Below are positions 1-7,246 of a stretch of DNA of 64,000 nucleotides, piece by piece; the stretch's first letter is position 1; every line of letters begins with the position of its first letter. The notes beneath the pieces were generated by a model. That model saw nothing but the letters and a program-made list of their open reading frames with translations. It was not told where the DNA came from and did not search any database. This DNA comes from Streptomyces antarcticus (GTDB taxonomy: Bacteria; Actinomycetota; Actinomycetes; Streptomycetales; Streptomycetaceae). The DNA lies in NCBI RefSeq assembly GCF_026627255.1, contig NZ_JAPNLM010000012.1, forward strand, positions 181,379-245,378, written 5' to 3'. Position numbers and translations under genes: made by a program.

Positions 1-1
1 C

Positions 2-271
2 GACGCCCGCGCCGGGGCGTCTCCCGGCACCCGCGCCCATGTCCCAGTGGCGCCCGCCATCACCCCGCGCGAGCGGGAGGTGCTCGGCCTGATTGGCAGT
101 GGCCTGTCCAACAAGGAGATCGCCGACCGCCTGCACCTGGGGGTGACCACGGTCAAGACGCATGTGGCGAACCTGATGGCGAAGACGGGCCGGGACAACC
201 GCATCCGCCTCGCCGTCCTCGCCGTCGCCACGGGCATCACGGCGGACCAGGAGCCGTCGACCACGCCCTAG
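2..271 (+). CDS. LuxR/NarL-family regulator, C-terminal part (5' end outside window)
   Basis: The reading frame is open from base 2, so the gene starts before the window and only its last 89 codons are seen. The visible part is a LuxR-type helix-turn-helix: TPREREVLGLIGSGLSNKEIADRL, then the recognition helix region TTVKTHVANLMAKTG. This is the standard DNA-binding end of NarL/FixJ response regulators. The GTG at 47 is in frame but would make a bare HTH peptide, so I treat it as internal. The receiver domain, and any partner kinase, would lie to the left. It could instead be a large LAL-type or orphan LuxR regulator; the fragment cannot tell. Confidence 0.85.
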   Translation, partial: DARAGASPGTRAHVPVAPAITPREREVLGLIGSGLSNKEIADRLHLGVTTVKTHVANLMAKTGRDNRIRLAVLAVATGITADQEPSTTP

Positions 272-446
272 TGTCCTGAGGCAACCACGGAATGCCGTGC
301 TTGCGGCTGCCGGACACAGCGGGTGGAGACTCGGCGGATGGGTCCCACCAGAGCTCGGATTCGGGTCGTTTTCGGCCTCCAGGGCCGCCCTGCCTAGGGT
401 GGTCTTCAGGCATGAGTCCGTGGACCACAGCGTGGAGGAGCCGATC

Positions 447-722
447 ATGAGCACTGCCCCGAATCTGCCTCTCCCGCCGCGCAGACCCGAGGAGCCTCAT
501 CCACTGAGGACCATCCGGGAGATCCGGGAGTCCCTGCCCGAGCATCAGCTCGGGCACTTCGATGCCGAGCTCGCCGACACCGACATCGATGCCCTGCCCG
601 ACATGCTTCACCGCTGGGCGACGCTGGGCAGCGACGGGTTTCTTGAGCGGCTTGCGGGGGCCCCGTTCGAGGGGCTGGAATTCGGGCAGCGGTCCCACGA
701 CGACGCGGCGGACGGCGAGTGA
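447..722 (+). CDS. Small hypothetical protein, antitoxin-like
   Basis: This 91-residue protein starts at the ATG at 447, preceded by GGAGGAG at a good distance. A longer reading from 297 has no better signal. The product is acidic and helical: an N-terminal Pro/Arg stretch, then LRTIREIRESLPEH and an FDAELADTDIDALPDMLHRWA segment. This recalls the short actinobacterial proteins (DUF6247-like) encoded directly before PIN or RelE-type toxins. Its stop codon overlaps the GTG of a PIN-domain start at 719, the usual layout of an antitoxin-toxin pair. Function is inferred from that context only. The toxin is truncated, so this is probably an orphaned antitoxin. Confidence 0.6.
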   Translation: MSTAPNLPLPPRRPEEPHPLRTIREIRESLPEHQLGHFDAELADTDIDALPDMLHRWATLGSDGFLERLAGAPFEGLEFGQRSHDDAADGE

Positions 723-793
723 TCTATCTACTCGACACCAACCTCGTCGCTGAGATCACCACCCGGCCGAAGCCTGCCCCGGCCGTCATGTAG
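719..793 (+). pseudogene. Truncated VapC-like PIN-domain toxin fragment
   Basis: A GTG at 719 overlaps the stop of the upstream gene (GTGA) and opens a 24-codon frame reading VIYLLDTNLVAEITTRPKP before a TAG at 791. The LLDTN-x-x-x-E pattern is the first strand and first catalytic acidic motif of PIN-domain ribonucleases of the VapC/FitB kind, normally about 130 residues long. Nothing downstream in any frame looks like the rest of a PIN domain, and tRNA-Ser and its terminator follow within 60 bases. I read it as the 5' stump of a toxin lost by deletion or recombination. Confidence 0.6.
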
Positions 794-850
794 CGAAACG
801 TCCGGTTACGCATCGAATGCATGAGACTCGAACTGAGACCACGGCACGCA

Positions 851-884
851 GAAGGCCCCGGCCGGTTTCCCGGTCGGGGCCTTC
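851..884 (-). terminator. Terminator of tRNA-Ser
   Basis: The arms 851-865 and 870-884 pair over 15 bases with one G-U, giving a GC-rich hairpin with a loop of about 4 bases. It lies 20 bases beyond the 3' end of the minus-strand tRNA-Ser, in the orientation expected for its terminator. Confidence 0.75.
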
Positions 885-903
885 AAGTGCCCGGTGAGAG
901 CAA

Positions 904-991
904 TGGCGGAGGATACGAGATTCGAACTCGTGAGGGGTTGCCCCCAACACGCTTTCCAAGCGTGCGCCCTAGGCCACTAGGCGAATCCTCC
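904..991 (-). tRNA. tRNA-Ser(GGA)
   Basis: On the minus strand the acceptor arm GGAGGAT (from 991) pairs with ATCCTCC, followed by G73 and an encoded CCA (904-906). The anticodon loop CTTGGAAAG gives GGA, read as serine. A long variable arm (GTTGGGGGCAACCCC) is present, as expected for a class II tRNA. The total of 88 bases fits tRNA-Ser. Confidence 0.95.
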
Positions 992-1125
992 GCGGCAAAC
1001 AATACAAGACGTTGAGGGGTGCTCGCGAACGTGATCGTCCGCGAACGTCCGCGAACGATCGGGCCGGAGTTCCGGCCGGAGTCCGGCTCGATTCCGGGGC
1101 CATTCATCCGCTAGGGTGGGGCCAG

Positions 1126-1209
1126 CCCCTCACGTGGCGCTATCTCACCCAATTCCCCCAGGGCCGGAAGGCAGCAAGGGTAAGTGGGCTCTGGCGGGTG
1201 CGTGGGGGG
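1126..1209 (+). ncRNA. ffs: Small SRP RNA (4.5S-type)
   Basis: The apical core GGGCCGGAAGGCAGCAAGGG at 1161-1180 carries the conserved GGAA-type tetraloop and the asymmetric loop bound by Ffh in bacterial SRP RNA. The distal ends close the molecule: CCCCTCACG (1126-1134) pairs with CGTGGGGGG (1201-1209) over nine positions with one G-U. Position just upstream of dnaX is the usual one in streptomycetes. A TAGGGT at 1112-1117 could be its -10 box. The true ends may be a few bases outside the closing helix. Confidence 0.88.
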
Positions 1210-1341
1210 CGCTTTGCGTTCCGGGGCGGGTCCCGTGGCGTCCGGGGCGGGTGCCCGCGGCGTTCGCCGGTGGGTGCCCGGGGCGGGATCCGCGGCGGCT
1301 GCGGGCCGCCGTTGTCGGTGCGCCCGGATAACCTCGTAGAC

Positions 1342-3585
1342 GTGTCGTCCCTTGCGCTGTACCGCCGCTATCGCCCCGAGTCGTTCGCCGAGGTCATCGG
1401 GCAGGAGCATGTCACTGCACCGCTGATGCAGGCCCTGCGGAACAACCGGGTCAATCACGCGTACCTGTTCAGCGGGCCGCGGGGCTGTGGAAAGACGACC
1501 AGCGCGCGCATCCTCGCCCGCTGTCTGAACTGCGAGCAGGGCCCCACCCCGACCCCGTGCGGGGAGTGCCAGTCCTGCCAGGACCTCGCCAGGAACGGGC
1601 GGGGCTCCATCGACGTCATCGAGATCGACGCCGCCTCGCACGGTGGCGTGGACGATGCCCGCGACCTGCGCGAGAAGGCCTTCTTCGGGCCGGCCTCCAG
1701 CCGCTACAAGATCTACATCATCGACGAGGCCCACATGGTCACCTCGGCGGGCTTCAACGCCCTGCTGAAGGTCGTCGAGGAGCCGCCGGAGCACCTGAAG
1801 TTCATCTTCGCCACCACCGAGCCGGAGAAGGTGATCGGGACCATCCGGTCCAGGACGCACCACTACCCGTTCCGGCTGGTGCCGCCCGGCACCCTGCGGG
1901 ACTACCTGGGCGAGGTCTGCGGGCGCGAGGGCGCCACGATCGAGGACGGCGTGCTGCCGCTCGTCGTGCGCGCCGGCGCCGGATCCGTGCGCGACTCGAT
2001 GTCCGTCATGGACCAACTGCTCGCCGGCGCCACCGACGCCGGTGTGACGTACGCCATGGCGACCTCGCTGCTCGGCTACACCGAGGCCTCGCTCCTCGAC
2101 TCCGTCATCGACGCCTTCGCCGCCGGGGACGGGGCCGCCGCCTTCGAGGTCGTGGACCGCGTCGTCGAGGGCGGCAACGACCCGCGCCGCTTCGTCGCCG
2201 ACCTGCTGGAGCGGCTGCGCGACCTGGTCATCCTGGCCGCCGTGCCCGACGCCGGGGAGAAGGGGCTGATCGACGCCCCCGCCGACGTCGTGGAGCGGAT
2301 GCAGGCCCAGGCCTCCGTCTTCGGCGCCGCCGAGCTGTCGCGCGCCGCCGACCTGGTCAACACCGGCCTCACCGAGATGCGGGGCGCTAACGCGCCGCGG
2401 CTGCAGCTGGAGCTGATCTGCGCCCGCGTGCTGCTCCCCGCCGCCTTCGACGACGAGCGGTCCTTCCAGGCCCGGCTCGACCGGCTGGAGCGCGGCGGGG
2501 CCGGTCTGGCGATGGCCGCCGCCGCTGCCGCCGCACCCGCCGTTCCGCAGCCCGCCATGGGGTACGTCCCCGGGCCCGAGGCGCACGCCATGGCCCCCGC
2601 CGGACCCGGCGGGGGAGCCGCCGCCGCACGCGCCGCCGCGCGGGCCCCCGAGCCGGAAGCGGCCCCCGTCCCGCCGGTACGGGCTCCCGCGCCGCCGGAG
2701 CCGTCCTCCCAGGCCGCCCCCGCCGCTCCCCAGGCCGCCCCCGCCCCCGCGCCGGCCGCCTCCGCCCCGGGGGCCTGGCCCGGTGCGGCGCAGCCCGGCG
2801 GCGGCACCCCCGGTGCCTGGCCCGGAGCCGCGGCCCCGGGGGCCGCCGCACCGTCCGCCGCCGCCCAGCCCGCACCCGCCCCGACTGCCCCGTCCGGCTC
2901 GTCAGCCCCGGCCGCGGGGGCGTGGCCCAGCGCGGCCGCCCCCGGGCAGGGCATGCCCGCCGCCCAGGCCCAGCCCCCGGCGCCCGCCGCCCAGGCTCCC
3001 GCCGGGCCCGCGGCCCCCGCGCCGTCCCCGGGCATGGCCGCCGGCGCCGGGCAGATCCAGGCCATGTGGCCCTCCGTCCTGGAGGCGGTCAAGAACCGCC
3101 GCCGCTTCACGTGGATCCTGCTCAGCCAGAACGCCCAGGTCGCGGGCTTCGACGGCGCCGTCCTGCAACTCGGCTTCCCCAACGCCGGAGCCCGCGACAA
3201 CTTCGCCAGCAGCGGCAGCGAGGAGGTGCTCAAGGCGGTCCTCGCCGAGCAGTTCCAGGTCAACTGGAAGATCGAGGCCGTGGTGGGCGGCGGTGGCCCG
3301 GCCCCGGCCGTCTCCTCCTCGTACGCGGCCCCGGCCCCGCCCGCCTACAGCCCGGCCCCGGCCCAGCAGGCCCCCGCCGCCCCGTACCAGCAGCAGCCCC
3401 CGCAGTCCCAGCAGCAGTCCCCCTCCCCGCAGCCCCCGGCACGGCAGGCGCCGCCGCCGGTGGCCCCCGAGGACGACGTCCCCGAGGAGGACGATGCCGA
3501 CCTGGTCGACAGCGCCCTGACGGGTCACGACCTCATCGTGCGGGAGCTCGGAGCCACGGTTGTGGAGGAATACACGAACGAGTAG
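1342..3585 (+). CDS. dnaX: DNA polymerase III subunit gamma/tau
   Basis: This clamp-loader ATPase subunit of the replisome has 747 residues. The start is the GTG at 1342 (SSLALYRRYRPESFAEVIGQ), where family similarity begins; upstream in-frame codons run through the SRP RNA. Domain order is: Walker A GPRGCGKTTSA (about residue 45), a zinc-binding group CLNC...CGECQSC, Walker B YIIDEAH, and sensor-1 FATTEPEKV. A long Ala/Pro linker (about 390-570) follows. Then comes a C-terminal tau-like domain around WPSVLEAVKNRRRFTWILLS, and an acidic tail. The linker is low complexity, so its exact length will vary between strains. No run of A residues that could drive the E. coli-type gamma frameshift is visible. 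GATAACCT seven bases before the GTG could be a -10 for a leaderless message, but no matching -35 is visible. Confidence 0.97.
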   Translation: MSSLALYRRYRPESFAEVIGQEHVTAPLMQALRNNRVNHAYLFSGPRGCGKTTSARILARCLNCEQGPTPTPCGECQSCQDLARNGRGSIDVIEIDAASHGGVDDARDLREKAFFGPASSRYKIYIIDEAHMVTSAGFNALLKVVEEPPEHLKFIFATTEPEKVIGTIRSRTHHYPFRLVPPGTLRDYLGEVCGREGATIEDGVLPLVVRAGAGSVRDSMSVMDQLLAGATDAGVTYAMATSLLGYTEASLLDSVIDAFAAGDGAAAFEVVDRVVEGGNDPRRFVADLLERLRDLVILAAVPDAGEKGLIDAPADVVERMQAQASVFGAAELSRAADLVNTGLTEMRGANAPRLQLELICARVLLPAAFDDERSFQARLDRLERGGAGLAMAAAAAAAPAVPQPAMGYVPGPEAHAMAPAGPGGGAAAARAAARAPEPEAAPVPPVRAPAPPEPSSQAAPAAPQAAPAPAPAASAPGAWPGAAQPGGGTPGAWPGAAAPGAAAPSAAAQPAPAPTAPSGSSAPAAGAWPSAAAPGQGMPAAQAQPPAPAAQAPAGPAAPAPSPGMAAGAGQIQAMWPSVLEAVKNRRRFTWILLSQNAQVAGFDGAVLQLGFPNAGARDNFASSGSEEVLKAVLAEQFQVNWKIEAVVGGGGPAPAVSSSYAAPAPPAYSPAPAQQAPAAPYQQQPPQSQQQSPSPQPPARQAPPPVAPEDDVPEEDDADLVDSALTGHDLIVRELGATVVEEYTNE

Positions 3586-3645
3586 GCCCCCGCAGTTGGG
3601 TGGCCGCACGAATCCGGCCGCGCCGTCCCGGCTAGGCTGAGCAGC

Positions 3646-4899
3646 GTGAAGGTCCTCGTCATCGGCGGCGGCGCCCGCGAACATGCCCTGTGCCGCTCTC
3701 TGTCCCTCGACCCCGACGTCTCCGCCCTGTACTGCGCTCCCGGCAACGCCGGCATCGCCGAGGTGGCCGAACTGCGCCCCGTCGACGCCCTCAACGGCAC
3801 CGCCGTGGCCCGGCTGGCGGCCGAGCTAGGCGTCGGCCTCGTCGTCGTCGGCCCGGAGGCGCCACTCGTCGCCGGTGTCGCCGACAGCGTCCGCGCCGCC
3901 GGCATCCCCTGCTTCGGCCCGACCGCCGCAGCCGCGCAGCTGGAGGGCTCCAAGGCCTTCGCCAAGGACGTGATGGCCGCCGCCGGGGTCCCGACCGCGC
4001 GCAGCTACGTGTGCACCACCCCCGAGGAGGTGGATGCGGCGCTCGACGCCTTCGGTGCCCCGTACGTCGTCAAGGACGACGGCCTCGCCGCCGGCAAGGG
4101 CGTGGTGGTCACCTCCGACCGGGCCGCCGCCCGGGCCCACGGAGTGGCCTGCGACCGCGTCGTCATCGAGGAGTACCTCGACGGCCCCGAGGTCTCCCTC
4201 TTCGCCATCACCGACGGCGTCACCGTGGTGCCCCTGCAGCCCGCGCAGGACTTCAAGCGCGCGCTCGACGGCGACGAGGGCCCCAACACCGGCGGCATGG
4301 GCGCGTACTCCCCGCTGCCCTGGGCCGACCCGAAGCTGGTCGACGAGGTCATGGAGCTGGTCCTCCAGCCGACCGTCGACGAGCTGCGCCACCGCGGCAC
4401 CCCCTTCTCCGGCCTGCTCTACGCGGGTCTCGCGATCACCAGCCGCGGCACCCGGGTCATCGAGTTCAACGCCCGGTTCGGCGACCCAGAGACCCAGGTG
4501 GTTCTGGCCAGGCTGCGCACTCCGCTCGCGGGCGTCCTGCTGCACGCCGCCAACGGCACCCTGGACTCCGAGCCCCCGCTCAGCTGGCGCGACGACGCCG
4601 CGGTCACGGTGGTCATCGCCTCGCACAACTACCCGGAGACCCCGCGCACCGGGGACCCCGTCGAGGGCCTCGCGGAGGTCGCCGAGCAGGACGCGCCCGA
4701 CGCGTACGTGCTCCACGCCGGGACCCGGCAGGAGGGCGGCGCCGTCGTCAGCGCGGGCGGCCGCGTGCTGTCGGTGACGGCGACCGGTTCCGATCTGGCG
4801 CAGGCCCGCGAGAAGGCGTATAGGGCCGTCGCACGGATCCGGCTGGACGGCTCCCAGCACCGTACGGACATCGCGGCCAAGGCGGCCGAAGGGCGCTGA
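3646..4899 (+). CDS. purD: Phosphoribosylamine-glycine ligase
   Basis: This is GAR synthetase, which joins 5-phosphoribosylamine and glycine using ATP (step 2 of purine synthesis). The 417 residues are the usual length. It starts at GTG 3646 with KVLVIGGGAREHAL, the N-terminal nucleotide-fold signature. ATP-grasp features follow: VKDDGLAAGKGVVV, EEYLDGPEVSLFAITDG, and the GARS signature FNARFGDPETQ. It lies 60 bases after dnaX. TAGGCT at 3633-3638 sits where a -10 box would give a start at or next to the GTG, and there is no Shine-Dalgarno sequence, so a leaderless transcript is possible. A strong terminator follows. Confidence 0.97.
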   Translation: MKVLVIGGGAREHALCRSLSLDPDVSALYCAPGNAGIAEVAELRPVDALNGTAVARLAAELGVGLVVVGPEAPLVAGVADSVRAAGIPCFGPTAAAAQLEGSKAFAKDVMAAAGVPTARSYVCTTPEEVDAALDAFGAPYVVKDDGLAAGKGVVVTSDRAAARAHGVACDRVVIEEYLDGPEVSLFAITDGVTVVPLQPAQDFKRALDGDEGPNTGGMGAYSPLPWADPKLVDEVMELVLQPTVDELRHRGTPFSGLLYAGLAITSRGTRVIEFNARFGDPETQVVLARLRTPLAGVLLHAANGTLDSEPPLSWRDDAAVTVVIASHNYPETPRTGDPVEGLAEVAEQDAPDAYVLHAGTRQEGGAVVSAGGRVLSVTATGSDLAQAREKAYRAVARIRLDGSQHRTDIAAKAAEGR

Positions 4900-4916
4900 G
4901 CCGCCTCGAGGTGGGA

Positions 4917-4956
4917 CCGCGGGCCCGGTACGCACGAGGTGCGTCCGGGCCCGCGG
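4917..4956. terminator. Rho-independent-type hairpin after purD
   Basis: The arms 4917-4928 and 4945-4956 are a perfect 12-base inverted repeat (CCGCGGGCCCGG). It is extended inward by ACGCAC/GTGCGT around a GAG loop. There is no T-run, as is common for streptomycete terminators. It lies 17 bases after the purD stop. Confidence 0.8.
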
Positions 4957-5186
4957 GCATGTCCCCGGGCGATTGCATCCAGCCGCGTTCGAACGCACCC
5001 ACCTTTACCCAAAGCCATTCCATCGGGTGATCGTCACCCGGTCTGCCTGACGTTCGGGCGTGCCCCAACTAGGGTGCGGCGCAAGCATTCCGGCACTTGG
5101 CCCACCGGCATTGCGATGTCAGGGGCGGGTGTCACAGTGGGGGAGTGAGCAAAGCCGCCGCAGGGCAGAGGGGGTGAGGTCCGGCC

Positions 5187-6962
5187 GTGTCCGGAACCGT
5201 TTCGATCATGGAAGTGGGCGTGCCGTCCGCGCGTTCCCGCGCCCTGGCCGTGCTGCGGGTACGCAGCAGGGCCCTGGCCGTCGGGCTGCTGCCCGCCGCC
5301 CTCGCGGTGGTGCTGGTCGCCGCCCGGATGACGGGCCGGCTGGCCGGTGACCCCTGGCCCGCGGTGACCCTGGCCGTCTGCGTGGCCGCCGTGCTGGTCC
5401 TGCTCGTCTGGGGGGCCTTCGCCGCGGTGGTGCTGCGGGCGAGCCCCGCCGTGACCCCGACGGTCCCGCTGTCGGAGACCGCCGCTCCCGACCTCTACCG
5501 GCTGGTGCGCGACCTGGCCGACCGGATGGACGTACCGGCGCCCTCGGCGATAGCCCTGACTCCGGACTGCGACAGCTGGCTCGAGGACCGCACCCACGCC
5601 GCCCACCGCCGCGGCGGCAGGTCCGCCGGGCCGCAATCGCAGCCCGGGGCGGCCCCGGTGCTGGTGATCGGCTCGCCGTTCCTGTGGTGGATGCGGGTCG
5701 CGGAGCTCCGGGCCGTCCTCGCCCCGGTCGTCGCCGGTACGGGCCCCTCCGCGCACCCCGACATAGCCGACGCGCGCGGCTTCGTACGCGGGCTGGACGC
5801 CGCCGTGGACGTGGGCGGCCGGCCCGGCCTCGGCTGGATCGCCGGGCCCGCGCGGCTGCTGCTGCGGCTGTGCCGGGTGGACGCCGCCGAGATGGAGCGC
5901 GGCGTGGCCGCGGCCGCCTCGGACCGTGCACAGGGTGTGGACTACGGGCTGCGCATCGTCGCCCAGGAGCAGGTCGGCCTCGCCTACGCGGGCTGGGACC
6001 GGCTGCTGACCCGGGTCGCGCTGCCCGCCTGGCGGATGGGCCGCTGGCCGGCGCACCTCGACGCCGGGGTGGTCTCCGCGCTGACCGAGCTGTCCCGGCG
6101 GGACCGGCTGGCCGAGGGGTTCACCTCGCGCCTCGGCGAGCGGCCCGCCTGCGATCTGCTGGACCAGCCCGGGGTGATCGACGAGGCGACGTCCCTGCTG
6201 GCCGCGCGCCTCTTCCACGGCGGCCCGGCCGAGCCCGGGCCCGACTGGTCCCCCGTGGACTGGACGGCGTACCCGGAGGAGGTCGTGGACCGCAAGTGGC
6301 GCACCGAGGCGGCCCGCCTGCACACGGCCCTGGACATCCTGTCCGCCCCCACGGGCACCGGGGCCCCGGCCGCTTCCGCCCCGGCCGTTCCCGCGGGCGC
6401 CCCCGGCAAGACCGCCCCCGGCAATACAGCACCCGGCAAGACCGCCGCACCCAAGACCGCGCCCGGCGAGCCGGCCCCCGGTACGGCCGCCCCCGCGGAC
6501 ACCGCCCCGGCCCCCTCGGACGCCTTCACCGGGCCCACGCTGGAACGGGTGCTCGGCTACCTCACGGATCCCGCCGGCGACGGCGCGCCCGGCGAGGCGC
6601 TGGCCGGCCGCCTCAGCGGGGACCTGGCCCGCGAGGAGCGCGCCTCGGGCCCGGCAGACGGGGCCGGGAAGGCCCGCGGCGCGGACGCCGTACCGCTGTT
6701 CCCGCTGCAGCCGCCCCGCAGCGGCCGGGACCTGCTGGCCGATCACGTGACCGCGATGGTGTGCTGCGCGGCGGTGGACTCGGCCGGCGCCGCCCCCGGG
6801 CTGGACTGGCTCGACGGGCCGGTCCTGCTGGTCGGCGGAGCCCGCCGCTCCGATCTGGCGCCGCGCGTGCTGTCGCTGGTCGAGGAGGGCGACCCGGGGC
6901 CGCTGCGGGACTGGCTCGCCGACCTGGGCGTGCGCCCGGAGAAGCCGGTCCGCCTGGTCTGA
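5187..6962 (+). CDS. Degenerate M48-like membrane protein
   Basis: This 591-residue protein starts at GTG 5187 (SGTVSIMEVG). Two hydrophobic segments near residues 32-50 and 57-85 anchor it. After them comes LYRLVRDLADRMDVPAPSAIAL, which reads like the region before the active site of M48/HtpX-type membrane zinc peptidases. At the place where those enzymes have AVLAHELGH, this protein has AVLAPVVAGTG (about residues 175-185), so both zinc histidines and the catalytic glutamate are gone. A Pro/Ala/Lys-rich linker containing repeated APGKTAP-type units (about 390-445) divides the C-terminal part. I infer a non-catalytic pseudo-peptidase. The function is unknown. It stands alone between purD and a DMF-amidase-like gene. 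Confidence 0.7.
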   Translation: MSGTVSIMEVGVPSARSRALAVLRVRSRALAVGLLPAALAVVLVAARMTGRLAGDPWPAVTLAVCVAAVLVLLVWGAFAAVVLRASPAVTPTVPLSETAAPDLYRLVRDLADRMDVPAPSAIALTPDCDSWLEDRTHAAHRRGGRSAGPQSQPGAAPVLVIGSPFLWWMRVAELRAVLAPVVAGTGPSAHPDIADARGFVRGLDAAVDVGGRPGLGWIAGPARLLLRLCRVDAAEMERGVAAAASDRAQGVDYGLRIVAQEQVGLAYAGWDRLLTRVALPAWRMGRWPAHLDAGVVSALTELSRRDRLAEGFTSRLGERPACDLLDQPGVIDEATSLLAARLFHGGPAEPGPDWSPVDWTAYPEEVVDRKWRTEAARLHTALDILSAPTGTGAPAASAPAVPAGAPGKTAPGNTAPGKTAAPKTAPGEPAPGTAAPADTAPAPSDAFTGPTLERVLGYLTDPAGDGAPGEALAGRLSGDLAREERASGPADGAGKARGADAVPLFPLQPPRSGRDLLADHVTAMVCCAAVDSAGAAPGLDWLDGPVLLVGGARRSDLAPRVLSLVEEGDPGPLRDWLADLGVRPEKPVRLV

Positions 6963-7014
6963 CGCATGACGCCTGACGCATGACGCATGACGCCTGACGC
7001 CTGACGCCTGACGC
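6959..7014. repeat. Heptanucleotide tandem repeat, eight units
   Basis: Eight head-to-tail copies of (C/A)TGACGC run without interruption from 6959 to 7014. The order of the first base is C A C A A C C C. The first unit contains the stop codon of the preceding gene (TGA 6960-6962), so slippage here would not alter that protein. Confidence 0.9.
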
Positions 7015-7162
7015 GTACGCCGGATGTCCGACGCCCGAACCGCCCCCGTGCGGTCGACGGCTCGTACAGGCAAACGGACGGGAATGTTCCGGTCACGTCA
7101 ATTCGCGACGAACGGTGACGGAGTGCGTGCGTTATGTGATGTGCTGGGACCGGTCGCGGCCC

Positions 7163-7188
7163 GGTGACCGGAAACGGTGACCGGAAAC
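7163..7188. repeat. Two tandem copies of a 13-base motif
   Basis: GGTGACCGGAAAC occurs at 7163-7175 and again, directly abutting, at 7176-7188. It lies about 60-85 bases before the ATG at 7247, in a 230-base gene-free leader. The position suits a regulator site, but the function is unknown. Confidence 0.6.
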
Positions 7189-7246
7189 AGTGCCGCGCAA
7201 CGGCTGGGTGAATGCCCGTTCGGGGGAGCGAGGGAGGGGAGAGGTC

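Noticed and set aside
1342..3585. Programmed frameshift in dnaX giving a gamma form
   Set aside because: No A-rich slippery site or E. coli-like arrangement is visible; the sequence is GC-rich throughout the linker.
2387..3684. Several long frames in the dnaX linker region on both strands
   Set aside because: The linker DNA is so GC-rich that stops are rare in all frames; only the dnaX frame continues from the ATPase domain.
5034..7073. A 679-codon minus-strand frame opposite the M48-like gene
   Set aside because: This is a composition artefact of third-position GC. The plus-strand frame has membrane helices and the correct codon bias.
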